Shown: positions 51,869 through 61,789 of the stretch, piece after piece
Layout: each line of letters opens with the position of its first letter
Position numbering within the stretch: the stretch's first letter is position 1
DNA from: CAYSCS01 sp964429695
Lineage (GTDB): Bacteria > Acidobacteriota > Aminicenantia > Aminicenantales > Aminicenantaceae
DNA length: 64,000 nt
Direction of reading: 5' to 3'
Assembly: GCA_964429695.1 (NCBI GenBank)
Contig: CAYSCS010000073.1
Coordinates: forward strand, 1 to 64,000
Position numbers and translations under genes: made by a program
The notes under the pieces: model-generated
The model's input: only the letters and a program-made list of their open reading frames with translations
What the model was told of the DNA's origin: nothing
Database searches by the model: none

Positions 51869-52456
51869 CTAAACCTTAGCCAATCTCCTCAAGCTCTCCC
51901 TGAGGAGGTCTTCAAATCCTGCCTCTTGGCTGAGCTCCCTCAATGTTTCTTCAACGACGGGCACAATTTCTTTTCGTTTAAAGCCGAGATTCATAAGCGC
52001 CGAGATGAGGTCATCTCTTTCTCTTGTGGTCTTTGCCTTTAGCAGTTTTTCTTTTTCCTCGAGCTTTTCCTGAAGCTCGAGCACAATGCGTGAGGCTATT
52101 TTTTTTCCTATCCCAGGAATGAGTGTCATTCGGGTCACATCCCCTCTTTTTATGGATTCCTTGAGGTCAGACACTTCTATTCCTGAAAGCACATTGAGAG
52201 CTATCTTCGGTCCTATTCCTGAAATTCCTATGAGTTTTAAAAATATCTCTCTCTCATCTTCGTTAGAAAAACCATAAAGGTTCAACGCATTGTCAGTGAG
52301 GTGGGTATAAACAAAAATTTCAACGGCTTCCCCGCATTCGCCGAGCTTGAGATATGTTGAAAGGGGAATCCCCAGGCAATAGCCCACACCTCCGGTGTCA
52401 ACCACGATTTGGTTAGGTGATTTCTGAATTAAAATCCCTTTTAGATAAGCAATCAT
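51869..52456 (-). CDS. ruvA: Holliday junction branch migration protein RuvA
   Basis: A 195-residue DNA junction-binding protein. The N-terminal OB domain starts MIAYLKGILIQKSPNQIVVDTGGVGY. Two helix-hairpin-helix motifs follow (LIGISGIGPKIALNVLSG and MTLIPGIGKKIASRIVLEL), then an acid-rich linker and the C-terminal RuvB-binding domain III. It overlaps ruvC by 4 bases, so the two are coupled. Confidence 0.97.
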   Translation of the reverse strand: MIAYLKGILIQKSPNQIVVDTGGVGYCLGIPLSTYLKLGECGEAVEIFVYTHLTDNALNLYGFSNEDEREIFLKLIGISGIGPKIALNVLSGIEVSDLKESIKRGDVTRMTLIPGIGKKIASRIVLELQEKLEEKEKLLKAKTTRERDDLISALMNLGFKRKEIVPVVEETLRELSQEAGFEDLLRESLRRLAKV

Positions 52457-52959
52457 CGATTTTCCTCAATTTTACTCCGATAACCCCTATTATTGAGATG
52501 ACAGAAGGCAGCCGCGAGCGCGTCCGAAGCATCTGTAGAGAGCCTTTCATCTTTTATGCTCAGGAGAGTTTTAATCATTGTTCTCACCTGGTTTTTATCA
52601 GCCTGGCCATATCCTGTTACAGCTTTTTTTATTTCAAGAGGAGAATACTCATAAAGGGTACATTTACTGGAGGCAATCGCAACGAGGGTGGCTCCTCTTA
52701 CCTGACCGAGGGTGATGGCCGTCTTTATGTTCTGAGCATAGAAGGGGTTTTCAATGGCCACTTCATCTGGTTTGAAGCATTGGATGAGTTCTTCGAGCTG
52801 GGACCTTATCTCGTTTATTTTTTGATGGAAGAGAAGTCGAGGAGCTGGTTTTATGACTCCATAATGAATTGCCTTATAATTTTTTTCATCGAATTCGATT
52901 ATCCCGTAACCTGTTGAATTAATGCTTGGGTCGATTCCGAGAACCCTCATCAAACTCAT
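52453..52959 (-). CDS. ruvC: Holliday junction resolvase RuvC
   Basis: A 168-residue RNase H-fold endonuclease. Catalytic acidic residues appear as D10 (LGIDPSINSTGYGI), E70 (VAIENPFYAQN) and the C-terminal DASDALAAAFCH pair. ATG 52950 (MRVLGID) is an alternative start. It begins 2 bases after the yebC stop and overlaps ruvA, giving the classic yebC-ruvC-ruvA order. Confidence 0.97.
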   Translation of the reverse strand: MSLMRVLGIDPSINSTGYGIIEFDEKNYKAIHYGVIKPAPRLLFHQKINEIRSQLEELIQCFKPDEVAIENPFYAQNIKTAITLGQVRGATLVAIASSKCTLYEYSPLEIKKAVTGYGQADKNQVRTMIKTLLSIKDERLSTDASDALAAAFCHLNNRGYRSKIEENR

Positions 52960-52961
52960 TT

Positions 52962-53711
52962 TTAAGTGGAGTATGTGGTGATTTCTTCTTCCTCGATGTC
53001 GAAGTTAGCCCACACATTCTGAACATCGTCGTGGTCCTCCAGTTCTTCCATCAGCCTCAGAAGTTGCTGTGCTTGTTTTCCTTGAAGCTTTACATAATTC
53101 TGAGGAATAAACCCAATGTTATTTGCGGCGATTTCGACATTATGTTGTTTTAAGGCGCTCAAAACAGATTCATATTTATCAAGAGGAGTGAGGATTTCAT
53201 AGTTTGAGCCATCCTCGCGGAGGTCTTCGGCTCCTGCTTCAAGGGCTATGTTGAGAAGTTCATCCTCCTGTGCCTTAGATTTTTCTACCACTATGTAACC
53301 TTTCCTCTTGAACATCCATGAGACACATCCCGTTTCTCCGAGGTGTCCGCCATTCTTGGAGAAGATATGCCTCAGCTCTGAGACTGTTCTATTTCGATTA
53401 TCAGAAAGGGCCTCTACGTAGATAGCAACCCCTCCTGGTCCATAACCTTCGTAGGCGACTTCTTCATATGTCGACCCCTCAAGTTGTCCTGTACCCTTCA
53501 TGATTGCCCTTTTGATGTTATCTGAAGGCATGTTCACTGCTTTGGCATCGGCTATAGCCTTTCTGAGCCTCGGATTGGCTTCTGGATCTCCTCCTCCAAT
53601 TCGAGCAGCAACCGATATTTCACGGATTATCTTGGTGAATATCTTGCCTTTTTTAGCATCCATCGCCGCTTTTTTATGCTTGATTGAATGCCATTTTGAA
53701 TGTCCTGACAT
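52962..53711 (-). CDS. yebC: YebC/PmpR/TACO1-family protein
   Basis: A 249-residue member of a universal family that acts as a transcription regulator and/or aids translation through difficult (polyproline-like) stretches. It has the strict N-terminus MSGHSKWHSIKHKKAAMDAKKGKIF, PSDNIKRAIMKGTG, YEGYGPGGVAIYVEALSDN and the C-terminal acidic helix. First gene of the ruv group; a GGAGT box just upstream of ATG 53711. Confidence 0.97.
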   Translation of the reverse strand: MSGHSKWHSIKHKKAAMDAKKGKIFTKIIREISVAARIGGGDPEANPRLRKAIADAKAVNMPSDNIKRAIMKGTGQLEGSTYEEVAYEGYGPGGVAIYVEALSDNRNRTVSELRHIFSKNGGHLGETGCVSWMFKRKGYIVVEKSKAQEDELLNIALEAGAEDLREDGSNYEILTPLDKYESVLSALKQHNVEIAANNIGFIPQNYVKLQGKQAQQLLRLMEELEDHDDVQNVWANFDIEEEEITTYST

Positions 53712-53956
53712 TTTAACTCCTTGGGATTTTTCATTTGAATTTTATCACAATTAAAGAAAGAAAAAAAGATGGGCAAAAACAGAAGTAAGAGCTGCTTTCA
53801 ATTTGTAATTTGAGCCAATTGGGGTTTTTCCTCTAATATTCGGGATTCCATCTGAAGCTTAGCTCAAGCGAATTCTTCAATTTATCCCCCCGAAAATTGA
53901 AGATTGAACCCAAGATGGGTAAGAAATAATGAGAATCAAAAAAGCAAAAACTCATT
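53712..53956. other. Divergent gap between yebC and carA
   Basis: AT-rich. It must carry the minus-strand promoter of the yebC-ruv-queA group. No attenuator hairpin or T-run was recognised before carA. Confidence 0.4.
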
Positions 53957-53985
53957 TTGATTTCGGAGGATATGTGTGCTATATG
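53957..53985 (+). promoter_or_regulatory. Possible promoter of carAB
   Basis: TTGATT at 53957-53962, 17-base spacer, TATATG at 53980-53985. The leader would be about 30 bases. No pyrimidine-control structure is visible. Confidence 0.4.
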
Positions 53986-54021
53986 TATCTGAAAAATTTT
54001 GAGAATTCTTGGTAAGGTAGG

Positions 54022-55089
54022 ATGATGAAGAGGATCGAATTAATTCTCGAAGATGGCTCAAGCTATCAGGGTTTTTCTTTCGGCGCAAAAAGAAGTACCT
54101 CGGGTGAAGTGGTGTTCAATACGGGAATGGTCGGTTACTGTGAGACACTCACAGACCCAAGCTACAGAGGTCAGATTCTCGTCTTTACTTATCCCCTGGT
54201 AGGGAACTACGGAGTTCCCAAGGAAGAAATGGAGTTTGGAGTTTTAAAAAACTTCGAGTCATCAAGGATTCATGTCTCAGCGCTTGTGGTCTCAGATTAT
54301 TCATTCTCGCCAAGCCACTGGAATGCAGCAAAGAGTCTTTCTGATTGGCTTAAGGAACAGAATGTTCCTGGGATGTATGGAGTGGATACGCGAGCCCTGA
54401 CGAAGAAGCTAAGAGAAAAAGGAACCATGTTGGGGAAGGTGATTTTTGAAGAGGAAGTCGATTTTTTCGACCCTAATGTGGAAAAGATGGTTGAGCTAGT
54501 TTCTACGGGTGAACCCATAATATATAATACCGGTCGAAACACTAAGATAATTGTGATTGATTGTGGCCTAAAATTTAACATTCTTCGCTCGCTATTGAAG
54601 AGAGGCTGTACGGTGATTCGAGTTCCATTTGATTATGATTTTTTTGATTTATCCTTTGATGCCGTTGTTGTTTCTAATGGCCCTGGAAACCCCAAGATGT
54701 GTCCAGAGGTAATCGAAAGGCTAAAGAAATGCTTTGAAGAAGGAATTCCAACTTTCGGAATCTGTCTTGGAAATCAGCTCATGGCTCTTGCCGCTGGCGC
54801 AAAAACCTACAAGCTTAAATACGGACATCGAAGCCAGAACCAACCCTGCCTTGAACTTGGGACAAAGCGCTGTTTCATAACCTCTCAGAATCACGGATAT
54901 GCTGTCGAGGCAAGAACCCTCCCCTCAGATTGGGAGCCGTGGTTTGTGAACGCCAATGATGGAACGAACGAAGGAATAAGGCACATAAGGAAACCCTTTT
55001 GGGCTGTTCAATTCCATCCAGAACATTCTCCTGGCCCTCGAGATACTGAATTTTTGTTTGACCTCTTCCTGGGAGAGATTAGGAAATGA
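54022..55089 (+). CDS. carA: Carbamoyl-phosphate synthase small subunit
   Basis: A 355-residue glutaminase subunit that supplies ammonia to CarB for pyrimidine and arginine synthesis. The N-terminal domain shows GEVVFNTGMVGYCETLTDPSY. The class I amidotransferase domain has its nucleophile at C248 (FGICLGNQ) and the His/Glu pair in VQFHPEHSPG. Starts at ATG 54022 or 54025 after AAGGTAGG. Overlaps carB by 4 bases. Confidence 0.97.
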   Translation: MMKRIELILEDGSSYQGFSFGAKRSTSGEVVFNTGMVGYCETLTDPSYRGQILVFTYPLVGNYGVPKEEMEFGVLKNFESSRIHVSALVVSDYSFSPSHWNAAKSLSDWLKEQNVPGMYGVDTRALTKKLREKGTMLGKVIFEEEVDFFDPNVEKMVELVSTGEPIIYNTGRNTKIIVIDCGLKFNILRSLLKRGCTVIRVPFDYDFFDLSFDAVVVSNGPGNPKMCPEVIERLKKCFEEGIPTFGICLGNQLMALAAGAKTYKLKYGHRSQNQPCLELGTKRCFITSQNHGYAVEARTLPSDWEPWFVNANDGTNEGIRHIRKPFWAVQFHPEHSPGPRDTEFLFDLFLGEIRK

Positions 55090-58000
55090 AAAAGGTGATT
55101 CTTCTGGGAAGTGGAGCCCTTAGGATAGGACAAGCAGGTGAATTTGATTACTCAGGAAGCCAGGCAATCAAGGCTCTCAAAGAAGAAGGGCTAAGAGTCA
55201 TCCTTTTGAATCCGAATATTGCCACCATCCAGACTTCTGAGGCATTTGCAGATAAGGTATATTTCCTTTCCCTCGATGCTTATTTTGTGGAAAGGGTAAT
55301 AGAAAAGGAAAAACCTGAGGGTATTCTCTTGGGGTTTGGAGGACAGACAGCCCTCAATTGTGGGGTCGAGCTTGCTAATAAAGGGGTTCTCAAAAAGCAT
55401 GGAGTAAGAGTGCTGGGAACCCCAGTCGAAGCCATCAAAAATTGTGAAGATAGGGGGATGTTCGTCTCCAAATTGAAAGAGATAGGTTTGAAGGTTCCAA
55501 GGAGTGTGGCGGTTAATTCAGTGGAAGAGGCTCTCGAGGCTGCTCAAAGAATAGGCTATCCCGTGATTGCGAGGGTGGCCTATGCCCTAGGTGGCCTTGC
55601 CTCGGGAATCATCCTAAATAGAGAGAGCCTCTCTTCAAGAGTAAGAAGAGCCTTGGCCTTTGCGAACCAGGTCTTAATCGAAGAGTATCTAGAAGGATGG
55701 AAGGAGATTGAATATGAAGTGATGAGGGATAGCTATGATAACTGTATCACGGTCTGCAACATGGAGAATCTTGACCCCATGGGAATTCACACCGGAGAAA
55801 GCATTGTCGTTGCTCCCTCCCAGACTCTCTCAAACGAGGAATACCACAAACTAAGAGACATCTCCCTAAAAGTCATCAGACATCTGGGGATTGTCGGCGA
55901 ATGTAACATTCAATTTGCCCTTGACTCGAGAAGCGATGATTACCGGATAATCGAAGTTAACCCCAGACTCTCCAGGAGCAGCGCCCTGGCTTCAAAGGCG
56001 ACAGGATATCCCTTGGCTTTCATTGCGGCCAAGCTTGCTCTGGGATATGGGTTGTTTGAGTTGCCAAATTCCATAACGAAAATAACAAAATCCTGCTTCG
56101 AGCCAGCCCTTGATTATGTGGTAGTGAAGATTCCTCGCTGGGATTTGACGAAATTCAGGAGAGCATCCCGAAAGATTGGAACAGAAATGAAGAGCGTGGG
56201 AGAGGTAATGGCTATAGGCAGGAAATTTGAGGAAGCCCTCCAGAAGGCAATAAGGATGCTTCAGGTCGGGATGCACGGAGTAGTCTGTAATGACATTTCT
56301 TTCGAAGATTTAGAAAGAGAGCTTCTCAATCCGACTGATAAGAGAATCTTTGCGGTTGCCGAAGCCCTCAGACATATGTCTGTAGAGAAGATTCATGAAT
56401 TCACCCGAATCGATAAGTGGTTCCTGCACAAGATAAAAAATATCGTTTTGATTGAGGAAGAACTGAGGAGAGGGAAATACGAAAGCCTTGACAGAGATTT
56501 GCTTCTTCGGGCCAAGCAGCATGGCTTTTCTGATAAACAGCTTGCTCTAATTTTCGAAAAGGAAGAGCTTGAGGTGAGGGAGTTAAGGAAGAAAAATGGA
56601 ATCGAACCTTGGGTAAAGCAGATTGATACTCTGGCTGCTGAATATCCGGCCAGAACGAATTATCTTTACCTGACATACAACGGGATTGAGGATGATGTTG
56701 ATTTTTCAGGAGAGAATAAAGTCATGGTCCTTGGATCAGGGTCTTATCGCATCGGTTCCTCAGTTGAGTTTGATTGGTGTTGTGTCAATTCTGCGCTTAC
56801 TCTCGAAAAACTAGGTTACAGGACGATAATGGTCAATTACAACCCGGAGACAGTAAGCACCGATTACGATCTGTGCGATAGGCTTTATTTTGAAGAATTG
56901 AGTTTTGAGAGAGTTGCCGATATCTATGAGAAAGAACGTCCCCTAGGTCTTATCATTGCCATGGGAGGACAGATTCCCAACAACCTGGCTCTGAAGTGTC
57001 ATCGGTATGAAATGAAGATTCTCGGTACCTCTGCACTTGATATAGACAGGGCTGAGGACAGGCATAAGTTTTCAACTATGCTCGATTCACTCGGAATTGA
57101 CCAACCAGAATGGAAAGAACTCACTGACCTCGATTCGGCAGTTGAGTTTGCCTCAAAAGTTGGATACCCGGTTTTAGTGAGGCCGAGCTATGTTCTGAGC
57201 GGTGCAGCCATGTCTGTGGCCCTAAATGATTCAGAACTCATAAATTATTTGGAGAAAGCATCTCGCATAAGCCCTGAATACCCGGTTGTCATCAGTAAGT
57301 TCATAGAAAACGCGAAAGAAATAGAAATGGACGCTGTGGCTAAACGAGGTGAGCTTTTTGTCTATGCAATCTGTGAGCACGTTGAAAATGCAGGCGTGCA
57401 TTCAGGAGATGCAACCATGGTTCTTCCTCCCCAAAGGACTTACTTGGAGACGACAAGAAAGATGAAGAGAATAGCGAGACAGATTGCAAGAGAGCTCTCT
57501 ATCCATGGTCCTTTCAACATTCAGTTTATTGCCAAAGATAATGAGGTGAAAGTAATCGAATGCAACCTCCGTGCCTCGAGGTCATTTCCCTTTGTTTCAA
57601 AAATATTTAAACTCAATTTCATCGACCTTGCCACAAAAATCATGATGGATATCGACGTTCCCAGAATAGATAAATCATGTTTCGAACTCGAGTATGTGGG
57701 GGTAAAGGCTCCTCAATTTTCTTTTACCAGGATTGAAGGGGCAGATCCTGTGCTGAGTGTGGAGATGACCTCTACAGGAGAAGTCGCTTGCTTGGGAGAC
57801 AGTTTTGAAGAGGCATTCTTGAAAGCCATTCTTTCTGTGGGTTACAGATTTCCAGAAAAAAACATCCTTCTTTCCACAGGACCTTTTGAGAGCAAGGCTC
57901 TCTTTCTTCCTCAGGCAAAGAGACTCAAAGACCTTGGCTTCACACTCTATGCTACTCGAGGCACAGCCGACTTCATGAGATACCATGGCATCGACTCTCA

Positions 58001-58256
58001 CCTTCTTTACTGGCCTCTGGAGAAGAAAGAGCCAAACATTCTTACCTATATAGAGGAAAGAAGGCTCGACCTCATCATCAACATTCCCAAGAGTATTGAG
58101 GAAGAGGAACTCACCAACGATTATATCGTCAGGAGAAAGGCTGTGGATTTCGGCATTCCCCTCATTACCAACCTTCAGTTTGCTGAAAGATTCATTGATG
58201 CCATTTCAAAGAAGAGGCTTGAAGATTTGAGCATAAAATCCTGGGATGAATACTAA
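55086..58256 (+). CDS. carB: Carbamoyl-phosphate synthase large subunit
   Basis: A 1056-residue synthetase with two homologous ATP-grasp halves. It opens MKKVILLGSGALRIGQAGEF, with the first carboxyphosphate half to about 400, an oligomerisation part, then the second half starting near 543 with VMVLGSGSYRIGSSVEFDW. A C-terminal allosteric MGS-like domain follows (about 925-1056, STGPFESKALFLPQAKRL). Both halves keep ECN or EVN ATP/Mg ligands (IIEVNPRLSRSSALASKATG; VIECNLRASRSFPFVSK). Complete length. Confidence 0.97.
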   Translation: MKKVILLGSGALRIGQAGEFDYSGSQAIKALKEEGLRVILLNPNIATIQTSEAFADKVYFLSLDAYFVERVIEKEKPEGILLGFGGQTALNCGVELANKGVLKKHGVRVLGTPVEAIKNCEDRGMFVSKLKEIGLKVPRSVAVNSVEEALEAAQRIGYPVIARVAYALGGLASGIILNRESLSSRVRRALAFANQVLIEEYLEGWKEIEYEVMRDSYDNCITVCNMENLDPMGIHTGESIVVAPSQTLSNEEYHKLRDISLKVIRHLGIVGECNIQFALDSRSDDYRIIEVNPRLSRSSALASKATGYPLAFIAAKLALGYGLFELPNSITKITKSCFEPALDYVVVKIPRWDLTKFRRASRKIGTEMKSVGEVMAIGRKFEEALQKAIRMLQVGMHGVVCNDISFEDLERELLNPTDKRIFAVAEALRHMSVEKIHEFTRIDKWFLHKIKNIVLIEEELRRGKYESLDRDLLLRAKQHGFSDKQLALIFEKEELEVRELRKKNGIEPWVKQIDTLAAEYPARTNYLYLTYNGIEDDVDFSGENKVMVLGSGSYRIGSSVEFDWCCVNSALTLEKLGYRTIMVNYNPETVSTDYDLCDRLYFEELSFERVADIYEKERPLGLIIAMGGQIPNNLALKCHRYEMKILGTSALDIDRAEDRHKFSTMLDSLGIDQPEWKELTDLDSAVEFASKVGYPVLVRPSYVLSGAAMSVALNDSELINYLEKASRISPEYPVVISKFIENAKEIEMDAVAKRGELFVYAICEHVENAGVHSGDATMVLPPQRTYLETTRKMKRIARQIARELSIHGPFNIQFIAKDNEVKVIECNLRASRSFPFVSKIFKLNFIDLATKIMMDIDVPRIDKSCFELEYVGVKAPQFSFTRIEGADPVLSVEMTSTGEVACLGDSFEEAFLKAILSVGYRFPEKNILLSTGPFESKALFLPQAKRLKDLGFTLYATRGTADFMRYHGIDSHLLYWPLEKKEPNILTYIEERRLDLIINIPKSIEEEELTNDYIVRRKAVDFGIPLITNLQFAERFIDAISKKRLEDLSIKSWDEY

Positions 58257-58296
58257 AAATAATTTTTCAAAGATATCCAAGGAGAAGGAGAACGCT

Positions 58297-58866
58297 ATGA
58301 GATGTACCTGGGCAGAGGAAGATGAGCTTATTTTAAATTATCATGACCAAGAATGGGGAGTGCCTCTTCACGATGACCATAAATTATTTGAATTTCTTGT
58401 GCTAGAAGGGGCTCAGGCAGGGTTGAGCTGGAAAACAATCCTGAAGAGGAGAGAGGCTTACCGTAGAGCCTACAGTAACTTTGACCCCGCGGAAGTCGCA
58501 AAATACGATAAAAAAAAGATAAAGGATCTTTTGTTTGATCCAGGCATAATCAGAAACAGAAAGAAAATTGAATCATCGATACACAATGCTCGAAGATTTT
58601 TGGAAATCCAGAGAGAATTCGGGAGTTTTGACCATTATCTATGGGGCTTTGTGAATAATAAGCCTGTGGTGATGGCAAGGAAATCCCTTTCTGAAATTCC
58701 ATCTAAGACTGAACTCTCAGACCTGATAAGCAGTGATTTGAAAAAGAGGGGATTTTCGTTTGTAGGCTCAACCATAATCTATGCTTACCTTCAAGCTGTA
58801 GGAGTCGTGAATGACCACCTGGTGACTTGCTTTCGTTACCGCCAGTTGACTGAGGGAGAGAAGTGA
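58297..58866 (+). CDS. tag: DNA-3-methyladenine glycosylase I
   Basis: A 189-residue base-excision repair enzyme that removes 3-methyladenine. Zinc ligands C3 and H16 sit in MRCTWAEED and NYHDQEWG; the C-terminal pair is in VNDHLVTCF. The family core EGAQAGLSWKTILKRREAYR and VGSTIIYAYLQAVG are present. The frame opens at 58246 inside carB, but AAGGAGAAC before ATG 58297 and the match to E. coli Tag set the start. It is probably cotranscribed with carAB. Confidence 0.95.
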   Translation: MRCTWAEEDELILNYHDQEWGVPLHDDHKLFEFLVLEGAQAGLSWKTILKRREAYRRAYSNFDPAEVAKYDKKKIKDLLFDPGIIRNRKKIESSIHNARRFLEIQREFGSFDHYLWGFVNNKPVVMARKSLSEIPSKTELSDLISSDLKKRGFSFVGSTIIYAYLQAVGVVNDHLVTCFRYRQLTEGEK

Positions 58867-58946
58867 GGAGTGAAGGTAAAAAAAGAAAAGAGATTTTCCT
58901 CCTCATCTTGTCATTGATCGGTGAGATTGAAGGAATCCTGTCTCCC

Positions 58947-59573
58947 TCAGGAAGTGAAGTGAATGTCTTTGGCTTCCTTCACCACCTCTCCGTTGTAAAG
59001 GGATGAAACCTGACGGAGGGTCAGCGCCTGGTCGAATTCATTCAGGGCCGAAATGCAATCAGCAGGGATGACGATGTGGAACCAGCGTATCCCGGCCGAG
59101 GCAGCAGTGTGGAGGACACAGATGTTGGAGACAGTTCCTACGATGACCAGATGCTCCACTTTCCATACATGAGAAAGAAAATGGTCAAGCCATGTTCCGT
59201 AGAAGCCATCGTAGCGATTCTTCTGGCAGATTAAGTCTTCAGGCAGTGGTTTTAACTCAGGAATAATTTCCCATCCCCAGGTATTAACCCTGCAATGCTC
59301 AGGCCAGATTTTCCATTCAGGGTCATTTTCAAATCCCGTGTCTTGGGTAAAAGCTATGTAACCCCCAGAGAGGCGTGCTCTTTCAATGAGCCCTTGAATT
59401 CTGGGAACTGTTTCTGAGGCTGCAGGAACGACAAGAGAACCGCCGGATTTTATGAAATCGTTCTGCATGTCAACCACAATCAGAGCAGTCTTCTTTGCGG
59501 GAAGAATGACTTTTTCTTTAAAGGGGATATCAGGGACTTCGACGGTTTTTCCGGGAATTGCTTTAAATTCCAA
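58947..59573 (-). CDS. Isochorismatase-fold cysteine hydrolase
   Basis: A 208-residue hydrolase of the nicotinamidase/isochorismatase superfamily. The catalytic triad is visible: D35 (LIVVDMQNDF), K118 (CQKNRYDGFYGT) and C152 (VGTVSNICVLHTAAS), with the cis-peptide-type VGTVSN. It could be a nicotinamidase or hydrolyse another amide; the metal-binding DxHxxxH set of true nicotinamidase is not evident. Convergent with tag (80-base gap). Cytosolic, single gene. Confidence 0.87.
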   Translation of the reverse strand: MEFKAIPGKTVEVPDIPFKEKVILPAKKTALIVVDMQNDFIKSGGSLVVPAASETVPRIQGLIERARLSGGYIAFTQDTGFENDPEWKIWPEHCRVNTWGWEIIPELKPLPEDLICQKNRYDGFYGTWLDHFLSHVWKVEHLVIVGTVSNICVLHTAASAGIRWFHIVIPADCISALNEFDQALTLRQVSSLYNGEVVKEAKDIHFTS

Positions 59574-60105
59574 TTTTCATCCTCCTCAATAATAACTTTA
59601 ACCTAAGAAAAAATGTTTAACATAAGGATTGCATTGATGCAAATCGATGATGAAGGATAAATTCCCTGCTCAATCATTTCTTATGATGGGTGCTGAGGTT
59701 ATTTTGGGATGATAAATGAAGAGAACACACCTATTTGGAGTTCAGTAAAGGCGCTTGTTTTTAGCAAGAATTAGGAAGAGATTAATTCATCTGGGAACGC
59801 AATCTTTAAACCGAGATGAAAACCTCAAGGTCCAAAGGTTGAGGAAGGATGCGATGCCTTTAAAGAAAGCAGCGGTCTTTCATAACGAGTTTTCTCTCTT
59901 CTCAATCTTTTTCTCAACCTTTGACTGGGGAAGAAAAGAAGATTTCCCCAGGACCCCTTTTCAAGACTGAGGTTTGCCCGAGAAGGAATAACCTCAAGTT
60001 GGGACTCAGAGTCTGACCGATGCAGGGTTTTTATCCTCTCCAAGGTCAGTTGTGGAGGTTGACCCCTCTCAGGACTATAAATATAATTCTCTATCGATTA
60101 AGGAA
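59574..60105. other. Divergent gap before mnmA
   Basis: About 530 bases. A 71-codon plus frame (59755-59970) has no ribosome site or family resemblance. No RNA gene recognised. The open frame in phase with mnmA from 60052 is treated as leader. Confidence 0.4.
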
Positions 60106-61197
60106 ATGAGGAAGGAGAAGGTTGTCGTAGCCATGAGTGGGGGAGTGGATTCTTCCGTAGCAGCGGCCCTTCTCAAAGACAGGGGGCATGAAGTTTTTGG
60201 GGTGACGATGAAACTCTTCTCCCTGCCTCCTAGACTCTGCCGCGACGAGGAGTTAAGGAGCTGTTGCGGATGGAAGGCAGTGGAAGATGCGTATCGCGTG
60301 GCCCTCATCCTGGGAATTCCCCATTATGTTTTAGATTTAAGAGAAGAATTTGAAAAAGAGGTAATCTCAGATTTCTGCAGGGAATATGCTCGAGGAAGGA
60401 CTCCGAATCCCTGTATCCGCTGCAACGAGAGGATTAAATTTAAGGCCCTGATGGAAAAGGCAAGAAACCTTGGAGCCGAACGCATTGCCACGGGTCATCA
60501 TGCGCGCATCTTACATGAGGATAAAGACGGGAATTACTATCTTAAGAAAGGGAAGGATGGAGGAAAGGACCAGTCTTATTTTCTTTACTCGCTGAGTCAA
60601 GAGCAACTTTCTCGTTCGATTTTTCCCGTAGGAGAATATAAGAAGGAAAAGGTGAGAGGAATCGCTCGAAGTTTAAAACTTCCCGTAGCTGAGAGGATTG
60701 AGAGCCAGGAAATATGCTTTGTCTCTGGGCAAGGCTATACTCAATTCCTAAGGAAGAGAATTCCAGAAGCCTTCCGCCCCGGTCTTATCCTCTCGGAAGA
60801 TGGCAAACCCATCGGCGAGCATAAGGGAATTGCTAACTACACCATCGGTCAGCGCAGGGGTCTGGGAATCGCATCCTCTCTGCCGATGTATGTTCTCGAA
60901 ATAAGAGAAGCTGAGAATGTGATTGTCGTTGGGCCGGAGGAAAGGTTATATAAGAAGATTCTTCTTGCCTCCAGGGTTAACCTGAGCAGAGAGCATAAAG
61001 TGGGGGAGATTCTTAAAGTAAAGGCCAGGATTAGATATAAGCACAAGGAGGCTGCGGCGAAGGTTTCCCTTCGAGAGGGAGGCTCTGCTCTAGTTGAATT
61101 TGAGAAGCCGCAGAGAGCGATTACACCTGGTCAGTCAGTAGTCTTCTATCAGGGTGAGATTGTGTTAGGTGGAGGGATCATCGAAAGGGCATTTTAG
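60106..61197 (+). CDS. mnmA: tRNA-specific 2-thiouridylase MnmA
   Basis: A 363-residue enzyme that thiolates U34 of Glu/Gln/Lys tRNAs. The ATP PP-loop is SGGVDSS (11-17). The two catalytic Cys lie in TPNPCIRCNERIKF and SQEICFV. GHHARI, KDQSYFLYSL and YTIGQRRGLGI follow. The frame opens at 60052, but the methionine right before RKEKVVVAMSGG and an AAGGA nearby place the start at 60106. Gap of 23 bases to a convergent gene. Confidence 0.96.
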   Translation: MRKEKVVVAMSGGVDSSVAAALLKDRGHEVFGVTMKLFSLPPRLCRDEELRSCCGWKAVEDAYRVALILGIPHYVLDLREEFEKEVISDFCREYARGRTPNPCIRCNERIKFKALMEKARNLGAERIATGHHARILHEDKDGNYYLKKGKDGGKDQSYFLYSLSQEQLSRSIFPVGEYKKEKVRGIARSLKLPVAERIESQEICFVSGQGYTQFLRKRIPEAFRPGLILSEDGKPIGEHKGIANYTIGQRRGLGIASSLPMYVLEIREAENVIVVGPEERLYKKILLASRVNLSREHKVGEILKVKARIRYKHKEAAAKVSLREGGSALVEFEKPQRAITPGQSVVFYQGEIVLGGGIIERAF

Positions 61198-61220
61198 AGG
61201 AAAGAGGATAGGCTTCATCC

Positions 61221-61511
61221 TTATTTTCCTACTGCCTTGAGCTTGGACTCGATAGAGGCTTCTTTGTCCAGGCGGTGGTCAACACGAAGGTCAATATGGA
61301 TTCTTCGCACACCCATCTCGAGGAGGGCTTCATGTGTTTTTTCAATCACCCTGAAAAGAGTGGGAAGGTCTGGGGCTTCGATAGTGGTTGACATTCCACC
61401 TGTGAAATTTTTTAACCCGGAAGTTTCGATAATCTCGATGGCCCTTTTTACATACTTGCTCACTGAGACTCCTTCACTCGTGGGAAAAATAGCAAATTCT
61501 GCGATAATCAT
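61221..61511 (-). CDS. MTH1187-family thiamine-binding protein
   Basis: A 96-residue ferredoxin-like-fold protein (DUF77/YkoF-like group), members of which bind thiamine. Seen: MIIAEFAIFPTSEGVSVSKYV, TGGMSTTIEAP and a C-terminal RIHIDLRVDHRLDKEASIESK. Often linked to thiamine transport or salvage, but no thi gene is near. Strong GGAGGAAGAG before the ATG. Complete. Confidence 0.88.
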   Translation of the reverse strand: MIIAEFAIFPTSEGVSVSKYVKRAIEIIETSGLKNFTGGMSTTIEAPDLPTLFRVIEKTHEALLEMGVRRIHIDLRVDHRLDKEASIESKLKAVGK

Positions 61512-61789
61512 CTCTTCCTCCTTGATGATAATTTATTTTTCGCTACTTTAAGTGAACTGTCAAGAACGCGAAATCTTTCCGCTTAAGCCACCTCAAGTTT
61601 ATGAGCTTCGCCAGAGAGGAATTTTCAAGCCCTTGCTGAGTGAGGTTTGAGATGAGGAGAAATTTTTCGCTTAATTATTTTTCTCTTTCTGAGCTATCTT
61701 TAAACTTAAGAAAGCTGTCTTCCTTGTCTTCCCTGATTAAATCTCCTCTGCTAACCATTCTTTGCCTTTGGACATCAGGCTGAATTAAA